Of a DNA stretch of 64,000 bases, positions 8,821 through 16,925 are shown piece by piece. A model generated the notes under the pieces. The model worked only from the letters and a program-made list of their open reading frames with translations, ran no database searches and was not told the DNA's origin. Positions within the stretch are counted from its first letter, which is position 1, and each line of letters starts with the position of its first letter. The DNA comes from CAIWHR01 sp963836265 (GTDB taxonomy: Bacteria > Pseudomonadota > Gammaproteobacteria > Burkholderiales > Casimicrobiaceae). The stretch spans positions 620,001-684,000 of the forward strand of contig CAWIIO010000001.1 in assembly GCA_963836265.1 (NCBI GenBank), read 5' to 3'. The position numbers and the translations under genes are program-made.

Positions 8821-9771
8821 TCAGTGCCCTTTCGTCGGTGCCTCGGCGGCGCCGCCGCGCTCGGTCGCCGGCCCGGGGCCGGGCGGGAGCTCCTGTCGCA
8901 CCACCTGCGCGAAAAGCTCCGGCGTCACGGCCCCGAACGTCGAAGGCGAGAGGTTCGTGCTCTGCCGCGCGAGCGCCGTGTAGGCGGCGCCATCGAGGGT
9001 GGGGCCGACTCCGCGCGTCGCCTTGACCCAGGCGGCGAACTCGCCGGCGCGTACGGCACGGACCGGGAAGTGCATGTCGGGGAAGCCGTCGCCGCTGAAG
9101 TGCGCCGACAGTCCCTGGAACGTCCCCGTCTCGTCGGCCTGAAGGTTCACCTGGGTCCGCATGCCGTTCATCGTGTAGATCATGCTGCCGAGCTGCGGCA
9201 CGAAGAAGGCGTTCCAGACGCTCGCCGACGTGAGCGAAAAGCGCAGCGGCACGCCCGCCGGCACGACGAGCTGGTTCACGCTCGCGACCCCTTCCCGCGG
9301 ATAGATGAAGAGCCACTTCCAGTCGAGCGATATGGCCTGGATCTCGACCGGAGCCTCGCGCTCCGACAAGGGCTTGGCCGGGTCGAGCTCGTGCGATCCG
9401 ATCCAGGCCACGCCGCCAAGGAGGATGATCACCATGGCCGGGATCGCCCACACCACGAGCTCGATGGCACCGGAGAACTCCCAGTCGGGCCGGTAGCGGG
9501 CGCGGGTGTTCGAGGCGCGGAACCACCAGGCGAAGGCGAAGGTCGCGAGGATCGTCGGCACGCCGATCGCCAGCATGATGGCCAGCGAGTCGATCAGGAT
9601 GGTGCGGTCGGCCCGCCCCACCGGGCCGCGCGGATCGAGGACGGCCCAGTGGCAGGCCGTCAGAACGAGCGGCAGCGGCGCGGCGGCGCACCACCGCAAC
9701 GCCGATCGCGACCACGCCACGTTGCTCTTGTGCCGCGCGGCGCGGAGACTGCGACGTTCAGAGATGGCCAT
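8821..9771 (-). CDS. cyoA: Cytochrome o ubiquinol oxidase subunit II
   Basis: About 316 residues from ATG 9771. The longer upstream frame is arginine-rich and unsupported. It has a lipoprotein-type signal (LPLVLTAC, lipobox Cys), two membrane helices (ILIDSLAIMLAIGVPTILA, IELVVWAIPAMVIILLGGVA) and a periplasmic cupredoxin-like domain with DWKWLFIYPREGVASVN and SVWNAFFVPQLGSMIYTMNG. The Cu(A) Cys/His ligands of cytochrome c oxidases are missing, as expected for a quinol oxidase. First gene of cyoABCD; one base separates its stop from the cyoB start. This is the only oxidase core subunit here with a clean frame besides cyoD. Confidence 0.93.
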   Translation of the reverse strand: MAISERRSLRAARHKSNVAWSRSALRWCAAAPLPLVLTACHWAVLDPRGPVGRADRTILIDSLAIMLAIGVPTILATFAFAWWFRASNTRARYRPDWEFSGAIELVVWAIPAMVIILLGGVAWIGSHELDPAKPLSEREAPVEIQAISLDWKWLFIYPREGVASVNQLVVPAGVPLRFSLTSASVWNAFFVPQLGSMIYTMNGMRTQVNLQADETGTFQGLSAHFSGDGFPDMHFPVRAVRAGEFAAWVKATRGVGPTLDGAAYTALARQSTNLSPSTFGAVTPELFAQVVRQELPPGPGPATERGGAAEAPTKGH

Positions 9772-10300
9772 GATGCGAATGCCGCATGGACCGCCCTCCC
9801 GGTCACCGGAAGATGCAGCATACGTCCTGATTCGGGCGTTGTCTGCACGTTCGAAGAGGATCAAGGCGAGAAGCGATACCCGACACCCGTATCTCGGTCG
9901 ACAGATGTCGCAGCCGCGAAGGTTCGGCTTCCAGCTTAGAGAGCAGGCTACCGATGGAAACGCGCCAAGTCCGGGGCGCTGAAAGTCTCCGCGGTTTCGA
10001 CCGCGCGCGGTCACCCATCGCGGCAACGACTGGACAGATATCGAAGCTGACGATCGGGTCGTCGTTCAACGGCTCTTGCGCGTAGTGAATATCGTGCGCA
10101 CCGGCGCGTCCCAGTGCGCGGCGGCGCGAACGGCCGCTCACGGGAAATTCCCGCGGCGACCCCGGGCTGGAGTTGGCCGGTCGCCAGCATTGAAGCGATT
10201 CGACTGAGCGCCCGCTGAATGGCGTACTGCAGCCATCCAGGCGCGAAATTCCGGTGTGGATCGTAGAGCCGCCGCTCAGCGTCGGAGAGCAGTTGACCGT
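9772..10300. other. Upstream region of the cyo operon, no gene seen
   Basis: About 530 bases between cyoA and the transposase remnant. Open frames exist on the minus strand but none resembles a known protein. The cyo promoter must lie here; no confident -35/-10 or operator palindrome was picked out. Confidence 0.4.
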
Positions 10301-10650
10301 GCCCGACTGAGGTTGTGCGGAAACGTCCAACGTGTGGGATCGCGCCATTTCAGCGCACTTGGAAGGGTTTAGGAGAGCCGCTGCCGCGTTATGCGCGACT
10401 GCGGAGGCTGATGGATTTTATCGAAGTTGTTTCGAAGGTTGCGCTGCAGATGCGCTTGGCATCCCATCCTATGGGACTTATTGCGCAGGGAAGAAGGGCC
10501 TCAGACCCGCATCGCTTGCATCAGCGGCCTGATGCCCAAGATCTGCATCACGCGTTTGAGATTGTAGGCCAGCACATGGAGACTCATCTCGGTACTGACC
10601 CGAGGCAGGCGCTTGGTCAGGAAATGGGTCGCGCCCATCCAGGCCTTAGC
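10301..10650 (-). mobile_element. 3'-end remnant of an IS1182-type element
   Basis: The segment reads like the end of the two full IS1182-type elements in this window. It encodes ATHFLTKRLPRVSTEMSLHV and LKRVMQILGIRPLMQAM, then the same roughly 190-base 3' non-coding end with the terminal sequence GAGGTTGTGCGGAAACG. It is clearly diverged from those copies and the first 1.3 kb is missing. It sits just downstream of the outer-membrane protein gene. Confidence 0.75.
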
Positions 10651-10677
10651 AATTAAAGGCACGAATGCAAGTCAGAC

Positions 10678-11991
10678 CTAAAAGTAGTAGCGCACGCGCA
10701 ACTCCAGGCGCCGCGAGTTCGGCTTCTCGCCGAAATCGGTGTCGGACCCGCCGACAAGCGTGAAGAACCGAAGCCGCAGCTCGAGGTTCTTCACGCCGGT
10801 GTAGAGCAGCTCCGCGAAGGCCTGGAAGCTGTGATCGTCCAGGTTGATTGTCGTCGTCAGCGACGGCGTGAAATACAGAATGTCGAACGGTTCCTTCTGG
10901 CTCGCCTGCGCGTAGAGATAGTTGCGCATTGGGAAGGGCCGGCCGTACCCGCCCTGGTACAGGTTGAGCGCGCTTTGGAGCGCATTGGCGGAGCCCGGCG
11001 GCACCGGGACGAAGATGCTGTCGACGAAGCCAAAGAAGCCGTTCATCTGCTCGTCGTTGTACCCCAGGCCGTTGTGATAGTACTCGACGATATACGTCGT
11101 GTCGCGCTCGGTCAGGTAGCGCAACCCCGCCATGTAGTTCGTCGCACCGCCGCTCTGCATCGACACCTGGCCGGTTGAATTGACCACGGGCTTTGTGGCA
11201 TTCCAGATGTGCGCCCACTCGCCGTGGATCTCGAAGTTGGTCGCGAGGTTGCGTGAGAAATCGGCGCCGAACCGAGCGGGCCGGCTCCCTTTGGCCAGGT
11301 ACATCAGATCGATGTCGGTGTCGCGGTAGAGGAAGTAGAGCTTGGCGGCGAAGTTGGTGTGCCCGCTGCTGCCGTAGTCGCTGTTCACATCCGAGCTGAC
11401 GGGTAGGACGACCGGCGTGAAGGCGACGGTCTGCAACGGACCATCGAAGTTGCGAATGAGGTCGGCGTTCGCAACCGTGTATCCCTCGCGGGCGAGCGCC
11501 GGGTCGTCCGGGTCCTTCGGGCGCTGGACGAAACCGACAAAAGTTTGTGCGTAGCCCTTGCCCCACTGGAACGCCTGCTTGCCGGCTTCCAGGGTGACCC
11601 CTGGATCGGGGCGGAGGGAAAACACGCCCTCATAAAGCTTGTTGTTCTCGTCGTTTCCCGTGTTGTAGCGCTCGACGTCCGAGTGCGTGCGGAAGCGCAC
11701 GGACGCGATGCCGACGGTGTACTTGCCGTACAGTTCCAGGGTGCCCGTGATCCCGTGGTTACTGCTCGGCACACCGTTGGGATAGGTGAGGTTGTAGCCG
11801 GCGGAACCCGGGTTGAGCCAGAAATACTGCGGCTCGGCCTCGAGGTAACCGCCGAGCTCGTACGGCTTTTTCGCGAACTCCGACGCCTCGAAGCGATATT
11901 CGTCGACAGCGGCTGTTGCAGCGCCGGCCCCGAGCAGTGCCGCGCATGCGGTTACGAAGAATCCGAGCCGGCACCGTGCCAGCGCGGTCAT
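10678..11991 (-). CDS. Outer-membrane beta-barrel protein of an ABC/LolA-like export operon
   Basis: 437 residues: signal peptide (residues 1-28, ending GAGAATAAV), then alternating amphipathic strands rich in Tyr/Gly and ending in the aromatic outer-membrane signal RLELRVRYYF. Features such as LEAGKQAFQWGKGYAQ and TVAFTPVVLPVSS resemble alginate-export/DUF1302-type barrels. Its ATG overlaps the stop of the LolA-like gene (ATGA), placing it as the last gene of a minus-strand operon with an ABC transporter. Probably the outer-membrane receiver or exit point of that system; the cargo is unknown. Confidence 0.75.
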   Translation of the reverse strand: MTALARCRLGFFVTACAALLGAGAATAAVDEYRFEASEFAKKPYELGGYLEAEPQYFWLNPGSAGYNLTYPNGVPSSNHGITGTLELYGKYTVGIASVRFRTHSDVERYNTGNDENNKLYEGVFSLRPDPGVTLEAGKQAFQWGKGYAQTFVGFVQRPKDPDDPALAREGYTVANADLIRNFDGPLQTVAFTPVVLPVSSDVNSDYGSSGHTNFAAKLYFLYRDTDIDLMYLAKGSRPARFGADFSRNLATNFEIHGEWAHIWNATKPVVNSTGQVSMQSGGATNYMAGLRYLTERDTTYIVEYYHNGLGYNDEQMNGFFGFVDSIFVPVPPGSANALQSALNLYQGGYGRPFPMRNYLYAQASQKEPFDILYFTPSLTTTINLDDHSFQAFAELLYTGVKNLELRLRFFTLVGGSDTDFGEKPNSRRLELRVRYYF

Positions 11992-12719
11992 TTGCGCAGG
12001 TCTTCGACCCGGGGCAGGTAATTGAGCGTGAAGATCTCGTCCGGGAAGGTCGCCTTCTTCAGGCCCGACCAGAGCATGACCGACTTGTAGCCCTTGTGCA
12101 GGGGACTGTCGGTTTCCAGCGTTGCGGGGCGCTTGATGCCGCCACCGAAATCCTTCACGTCCTTGAAGTGCAGCGTCTTGATCAGCAGGCCGCTGGCCGC
12201 ATAGGCCTCGATCGTAACGGGCAGCAGCTGTTTCTTATCGACCCACATCTTGAGCCGGTCGTAGGCGACTTCACCGGTTTTGGCCTTGAGCGAGAGGACG
12301 ACGGCGTCCGCCAGCTCTTCGGCGGCCTCCACGTCGTACTCCGCGGTGTAGTCGACGCGCAGGATGTCGGCATTGTTGAAGATGCTGCCGGTAACCGATT
12401 GCAGGCTGGTGATCCGGATCGGCTTGCCCACATCGGGAATATAGAGCCACATGTTGTCGCCGATGCGCAGCGTCACTCGGCCCTTGTCGCTGGCAGGAGA
12501 GATGAACAGCGCCAGGACCTTGTCGCGGCCCTTCTTGATCGTATAGAGGACGTATTCCTTTTTCGCGCCATCCGGCTGGATGTCGATCAGCTTGCGGTAG
12601 GATTCGTAGGACTCGGGCTCGAGGTTGCGGTCGACCTTCTGCAGGATCTGCGTCCCGTCGACCGCTGCCGCCGCCGGGAAGGCAATCAGGCAGCCGAGAA
12701 GGAAGAGCAGTTTCCTCAT
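11988..12719 (-). CDS. LolA-like outer-membrane lipoprotein-sorting protein
   Basis: 243 residues with a cleavable signal (MRKLLFLLGCLIAFPAAAA) and a mature part of the outer-membrane lipoprotein-sorting type seen beside FtsX/MacB-like ABC transporters. Segments include GRVTLRIGDNMWLYIPDVGK, TGSIFNNADILRVDY and the late RVEDLRK end. Such half-open barrels carry lipid or lipoprotein across the periplasm. It lies between the secreted small protein and the outer-membrane barrel, so it would form the periplasmic link between permease and barrel. Family recognition is good; the cargo is inferred only. Confidence 0.82.
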   Translation of the reverse strand: MRKLLFLLGCLIAFPAAAAVDGTQILQKVDRNLEPESYESYRKLIDIQPDGAKKEYVLYTIKKGRDKVLALFISPASDKGRVTLRIGDNMWLYIPDVGKPIRITSLQSVTGSIFNNADILRVDYTAEYDVEAAEELADAVVLSLKAKTGEVAYDRLKMWVDKKQLLPVTIEAYAASGLLIKTLHFKDVKDFGGGIKRPATLETDSPLHKGYKSVMLWSGLKKATFPDEIFTLNYLPRVEDLRK

Positions 12720-12738
12720 GGCCGGCGAACGCCCGTGC

Positions 12739-13155
12739 TCATTGCCCGGACCACACGGGAAGGCCGGAGCTGCTGCGGAACGCGATGCTCTCCGCCCCCT
12801 TCTTGATCTGGGCCGCGAGGACCATCGTCTTGCCCTCGACGGTGACCTTGGAGCCGGTGACCTCGATCGTGTCGCCCTTCTCGAACTTGGTGGGGAGCTT
12901 CTGCACGAACCACTCCGGGCCGAGCTGCACCGGAATCGAAGCCGCCTCGGTCTTGAGGCTCAGGTAAACGGCCTGCGTCCTGAGGCCCGGAGGCGTGTCG
13001 AGGTAGACCGACTGCACCACGCCCTTCATCGTCTCCGCGGTGCCGGTCGTGTACAGCTGCTGGTACCTGCCCATTCCGGGCTGCGCCCAGATCGAGGCGC
13101 TCATCCCGACCAGAAACACAAGCACCGCAGCCTGAATCATGCGCACACATTTCAT
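12739..13155 (-). CDS. Secreted small protein of the ABC/LolA-like operon
   Basis: 138 residues from ATG 13155, chosen because AAGGAGCC lies just upstream; the upstream in-frame ATGs give no signal sequence. Signal peptide residues 1-25 (AAVLVFLVGMSASIWAQ). The mature part looks like an OB-fold-type beta protein (ETMKGVVQSVYLDTP, FEKGDTIEVTGSKVTVEGKT). Function unknown. Its position between permease and LolA-like genes suggests a periplasmic accessory. Confidence 0.65.
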   Translation of the reverse strand: MKCVRMIQAAVLVFLVGMSASIWAQPGMGRYQQLYTTGTAETMKGVVQSVYLDTPPGLRTQAVYLSLKTEAASIPVQLGPEWFVQKLPTKFEKGDTIEVTGSKVTVEGKTMVLAAQIKKGAESIAFRSSSGLPVWSGQ

Positions 13156-13189
13156 GCCGAGGCTCCTTGAACAGGACATCACGCTTCAG

Positions 13190-14467
13190 TCACACGTGAC
13201 CGAGGGCCGTGACCGGATCCATGCGCGAGGCTTTCCACGCCGGCTGCAGGCTAGCGACCAGCGTTATCACCACGACCAGGGCGGCGATGATCACGATATC
13301 GACGGCACCGATAGAGGGCGAGAGCACGAGCCCCTGCTGCATTCCGAAATTGAAGTGGATCTTCCAAACGTTGAGCGCGTAGATCGTCGCCAAACTGATC
13401 GCCGTTCCTACGGCAGTTCCACCCACGCCAAGCAGCACCCCTTCGGTGAGGAACAAGGAGAGAATCTTTCGCGGTGGCGTGCCAATCGCGGAAATCGTAC
13501 CGATCTCGCGGATGCGCTCGTACACCGCCATCATCATCACGTTCATGACGCTGATCAGCACGATGGAGACCAGCATGATCTTGATGAAGAGCGCGAGCAG
13601 ATCGATCATCCGCACGATGCTCGAGAACGGCGACAGGTCGGCCCAGGTGTGGACTTCGAGCCCGCCGCCCGGCCCGGCCTTTGCAGCCATCCCACCCAGA
13701 TTGCCCGCACCTGAGGTTGCGCCGAGCTCCTTTGAAAGCTGTGCGTAAGCTTGATCGAGCTGCGCGGGATTCTTGAGACGGACGACGATCTCGTTGACTT
13801 CGGGCTCGGTCATCCGCAGCAGCTCGCGTGCGTCCTTGATATCGATGTAGCCATCACGGCCGCTCGGCCCCGACAGACTGTCGATGATCCCGCGCACGAC
13901 GAAGTTCTTCCCATTGACCGAGCCTTCGCTATTGGTCGCGACCAGCACGACCGTATCGCCGACTTTCACCTTCATGCCACGGGCGAGCAGGGTGGGAATC
14001 AGGATCTCGCCGCGCTTGAGGAGCGCCCCTTGCTTGTCGCCTTCGACGATGCGGCCGGGCAGCAACGGCGTCGCAGCTACTTCCTTGGCCGGGTCGATGC
14101 CGTTGACCCGGATGGCGGTGGTCTCGGTGTAGTTGCTGAACATTGCGCCGAGCTTGACGCGCTCCGAATAGGCCTCGACCGTGCTCATGCCGTCGAGCGT
14201 CTTCTCGACCTTCGCAACCATCGGCGGCCGCATGTTGAGGTTGAGCGGCAAGTTGTCGATAGACGCGACGTAGCCTTTGCGATGGACCTCGAGGTGTCCG
14301 AGCATCGCATCGGTGAACTGGCCGATCATCATCGCCTTGAATGACCCCGCCGTGGCGATGAACAACAAGACGGCGACGATGCCCAGGGTGATGAGCATCG
14401 AGGACAGGAACGTGCGCCGGCCAAAGCGCGCGAGGTTCCTGAGCGCGATCTTCAGGATGTTAAGCAT
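13190..14467 (-). CDS. ABC transporter permease, FtsX/MacB type
   Basis: 425 residues: an N-terminal helix (LITLGIVAVLLFIATAGSF), a large periplasmic MacB-PCD-like domain (about residues 45-290) and three C-terminal FtsX helices (IMLVSIVLISVMNVMMMAVY, GVLLGVGGTAVGTAISLA, VDIVIIAALVVVITLVASL). The short cytoplasmic loop YERIREIGTISAIGTPPRKI is the usual contact with the ATPase. It overlaps the ATPase gene by 8 bases. This type works by mechanotransmission on periplasmic or outer-membrane lipid/lipoprotein substrates rather than forming a channel, which fits the LolA-like neighbour. Confidence 0.88.
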   Translation of the reverse strand: MLNILKIALRNLARFGRRTFLSSMLITLGIVAVLLFIATAGSFKAMMIGQFTDAMLGHLEVHRKGYVASIDNLPLNLNMRPPMVAKVEKTLDGMSTVEAYSERVKLGAMFSNYTETTAIRVNGIDPAKEVAATPLLPGRIVEGDKQGALLKRGEILIPTLLARGMKVKVGDTVVLVATNSEGSVNGKNFVVRGIIDSLSGPSGRDGYIDIKDARELLRMTEPEVNEIVVRLKNPAQLDQAYAQLSKELGATSGAGNLGGMAAKAGPGGGLEVHTWADLSPFSSIVRMIDLLALFIKIMLVSIVLISVMNVMMMAVYERIREIGTISAIGTPPRKILSLFLTEGVLLGVGGTAVGTAISLATIYALNVWKIHFNFGMQQGLVLSPSIGAVDIVIIAALVVVITLVASLQPAWKASRMDPVTALGHV

Positions 14468-15167
14468 GGAGAGCCACCGCTTTCTCCTCCGCTTGCTCGT
14501 GCATCCTGCCGTCCTCGAGCGCGAAGATCACTTCCGCCTCGGCCATGATCTTGGGGTCGTGCGTTGAGAACACAAACGTGGTGCCGAACTCGTCGCGCAT
14601 CTTTTTCATGAGCTCGATGATCCGGAACGCGGTGTCGTGATCGAGGTTCGCGGTCGGCTCGTCGGCCAGTACCAGTTGCGCGTTCGTCGCCAGCGCCCGC
14701 GCGACCGCGACGCGCTGTTTCTGACCGCCTGAGATTTGCGCCGGCCGCTTGTCGGCTTGCTCACCCATGCCCACCGCCTCGAGCAGTCTCGTGATCTGCT
14801 TGCGCCGCTTCGCTTCCGGCCAGTCCTGCACCATGATCAGCGGGTACTCGATGTTCTCGTAGACGGTCAGAACCGGGATCAGGTTGAAGTCCTGAAAGAC
14901 GAAGCCGATGTGCTCCCCGCGGAAATTGGCCGCCGCGCGCCGATCAAGCGTGCCCACATCGGTATCGAGAACGGTGAGCTTGCCGCCGGTCGGGTGATCC
15001 AGGCAGCCGATCATGTTGAGCAGCGTGGTCTTGCCGCTGCCCGAGGGACCCACGAAAACGACGAACGACTTCGGGTCGATCGTGAAGTCCACGCCCCGGA
15101 TCGCCTGCACTTCGACCTCGCCGCTGCGATAGGTTTTGACCAGGCGTTCGGCACGAATCAAGGTCAT
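14460..15167 (-). CDS. ABC transporter ATP-binding protein, LolD/MacB type
   Basis: 235 residues with Walker A GPSGSGKTTLLN, Q-loop FVFQDFNLIPVLT, signature ISGGQKQRVAVARAL, Walker B LVLADEPTANLDHDT and the H-loop FSTHDPKIM. Same subfamily as LolD. It precedes and overlaps the permease gene, with which it should form a homodimeric complex at the inner membrane. Confidence 0.92.
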   Translation of the reverse strand: MTLIRAERLVKTYRSGEVEVQAIRGVDFTIDPKSFVVFVGPSGSGKTTLLNMIGCLDHPTGGKLTVLDTDVGTLDRRAAANFRGEHIGFVFQDFNLIPVLTVYENIEYPLIMVQDWPEAKRRKQITRLLEAVGMGEQADKRPAQISGGQKQRVAVARALATNAQLVLADEPTANLDHDTAFRIIELMKKMRDEFGTTFVFSTHDPKIMAEAEVIFALEDGRMHEQAEEKAVALHA

Positions 15168-15290
15168 GGATGATCCATCTCGCTAAGCGCGGTCCGCGAA
15201 ACGCTTGCCCGGGGACAGTTCAACATTCATATTTTCTTCCTCTATTGGTCACGCCCTTGGCATGATCGCCGTCAACCTTTAAGCCTGCCT

Positions 15291-16421
15291 CTACTTCATC
15301 CGGCCCAACAGCACGGCCTCGACATCTTCCGCGACCCAGGTGCCACCGAAGCCCGGGGGATTCCCCGTTGCCGTCGGAAAGTTGACGAACTCGGTCGTGC
15401 TGCCGTCTTGGCGGGGATAGCGATACTTGCCGTCGATCAGGATGACGATCGGGATATGGCCTTTGAGCCCGGCAGACTGGAGCCGCTGCTCGCCCTGCGC
15501 ACTTTCGGCATCGATCTCCACCACGCGCAGCTTGTCACCTTGCTGGGCCAGCCAGTCACGTAGGGGCTTGAGTGCGCTTTGCACCGGTGGGTGCGCCATC
15601 GCGACGATCTCGACCGTGGGTTGCGCCGCAGCCCCAGCGGCGCCGGCTACGACCGGCAGCACGCCGGTCGTAGCGCAGTTGTTGTGCAATCTCCATTTGT
15701 CCGCGTGCCCGATCGCGACGGCCCAGTCCGGCACCTTGCAATCGAGCTTGGACCCGACGTCTTGCCCTTGGACTCCAGCATCCGCATTGATGCTTCGACT
15801 GGCAATAGCCTGCGGCTGAAGCGGCATGAGCTTGCCGACGGAAGCAATCGCGACCAGGAACAAAGCGGTGACCGCGATTTGACTGCCGCTAATTTTCATC
15901 GCTGGCTTCTCGACATTCACTTCACAGGTATTGCCAGGGCACAACTTCGCCTTCTCCTTGAACGCCAGGTTATAGATCTTGCACGCGATACAAATTCCAA
16001 AAGCGGATTCAAAGAAAAGCAGAACCAGGCACGTCGAGCAAATGAGTAGGTTGAACGGGCCGATGACATTGTTGACCACGATCAGGTAGAACATGGTCAC
16101 CGCCAGGATCAGGCCGATGCTCCAGGCGAAGCGCTTTTGCGGTGCCCCGACGTATTCCTCCTGCTGATGGCGCACGAAGAATCGCCCGAGAATCATCGTC
16201 GGTGAATACTTCGGGTTGACGAAAATTCTGATCGAGAAGTCGATGAGGAACGCGATCACGAACACTCGCGTGAGGTAAAAGCTCCCGGTGAGCCAGGCGT
16301 TCATGAAGGCGATCATCGCAAACAGGAACAGTATCCCGGCGCTCGCCCTCACCTCCCGTTCGTTGAGCACCGGCACATCGTAGCCATCCACCGCCTCGCC
16401 GAAATGGAGGACCCTGTTCAT
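15291..16421 (-). CDS. DUF4395 membrane protein with thioredoxin-like C-terminal part
   Basis: 376 residues and first gene of the minus-strand export operon. Residues 1-190 hold the DUF4395-type membrane region, with helices such as AGILFLFAMIAFMNAWLTGS, a conserved RIFVNPKYSP and a Cys-rich SAFGICIACKIYNL followed by KLCPGNTCEV. After a single helix (IAVTALFLVAIASVGKL) a roughly 170-residue periplasmic part contains APQ-type linker repeats and a thioredoxin-like segment (DKLRVVEIDAESA, HIPIVILIDGKYRYP) without an obvious CxxC in that domain. The role is unknown; Cys motifs suggest thiol/redox or metal chemistry. A TATGA-N6-TCATA palindrome lies 84 bases upstream. Confidence 0.7.
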   Translation of the reverse strand: MNRVLHFGEAVDGYDVPVLNEREVRASAGILFLFAMIAFMNAWLTGSFYLTRVFVIAFLIDFSIRIFVNPKYSPTMILGRFFVRHQQEEYVGAPQKRFAWSIGLILAVTMFYLIVVNNVIGPFNLLICSTCLVLLFFESAFGICIACKIYNLAFKEKAKLCPGNTCEVNVEKPAMKISGSQIAVTALFLVAIASVGKLMPLQPQAIASRSINADAGVQGQDVGSKLDCKVPDWAVAIGHADKWRLHNNCATTGVLPVVAGAAGAAAQPTVEIVAMAHPPVQSALKPLRDWLAQQGDKLRVVEIDAESAQGEQRLQSAGLKGHIPIVILIDGKYRYPRQDGSTTEFVNFPTATGNPPGFGGTWVAEDVEAVLLGRMK

Positions 16422-16504
16422 TCGATGCCCTTAACGAAATTTGCGTACGCCACGTGCGACGTGGATCGTTGCATGGACATGTTAGGGACTACCGCCCGGG
16501 TCTG

Positions 16505-16524
16505 CATATGACTTGAATCATATG
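16505..16524. promoter_or_regulatory. Palindromic operator, CATATGA-N6-TCATATG
   Basis: Perfect 7-bp arms with a 6-base spacer, the geometry of Crp/Fnr sites (TGTGA-N6-TCACA). It lies 84 bases upstream of the DUF4395 start on the minus strand. The same core recurs at 18739-18760, and a Crp/Fnr gene lies between. Confidence 0.65.
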
Positions 16525-16643
16525 GGAGCGGCCTCGTTGCGGCGATCATGACGGCCGTCAACTCTTTGGCGAGGGATGCAGAGATCCTCGCTCCGACTTG
16601 GTCTTCCATGGACTATTCACGACGACCCGCCAACGAAGAAGAC

Positions 16644-16664
16644 CGGGGCGGATCAACCGCCCCG
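16644..16664. repeat. Perfect 8-bp hairpin
   Basis: CGGGGCGG - ATCAA - CCGCCCCG in the region between the divergent DUF4395 and transporter genes. Strong stem, no T-run. Possibly a leftover terminator of the histidine-kinase remnant's former neighbourhood. Confidence 0.45.
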
Positions 16665-16699
16665 AATGAGTCAGCTGGCGTGCCGAGCGAAAGGCATTC

Positions 16700-16858
16700 C
16701 TCAGTGGGCCAAGAGCCTTGGGTGCTGACATCGCGCGGGCGCACGGCGGGGACGTCCGGCTGCGCAATCACGAGCATGGAGGGCTGGAGGCGATCCTGTC
16801 GCTGCCGTACAACCGGCCCCAAGTCGCCTCTGTCCGGGTCGATACCGCAACCCACTGA
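16700..16858 (+). pseudogene. C-terminal remnant of a sensor histidine kinase
   Basis: In one plus frame the sequence reads LGADIARAHGGDVRLRN ... GGLEAILSLP before a stop at 16856-16858. This is the G2-box end typical of HATPase domains (A-x-x-I-A-R-A-H-G-G). The rest of the kinase is missing. It is thus a small fragment ahead of the transporter gene. Confidence 0.55.
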
Positions 16859-16925
16859 TTTTTTGTTGTTATCAGCGTACGGCAGGTAGAATGTCTGAGC
16901 CCCAGCTCCTGCTAGCACCGCAAAC

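Noticed and set aside
9803..10348. 181-codon minus-strand frame upstream of cyoA
   Set aside because: No motif, no ribosome site, Arg/Ser/Pro-rich; overlaps the IS remnant end.
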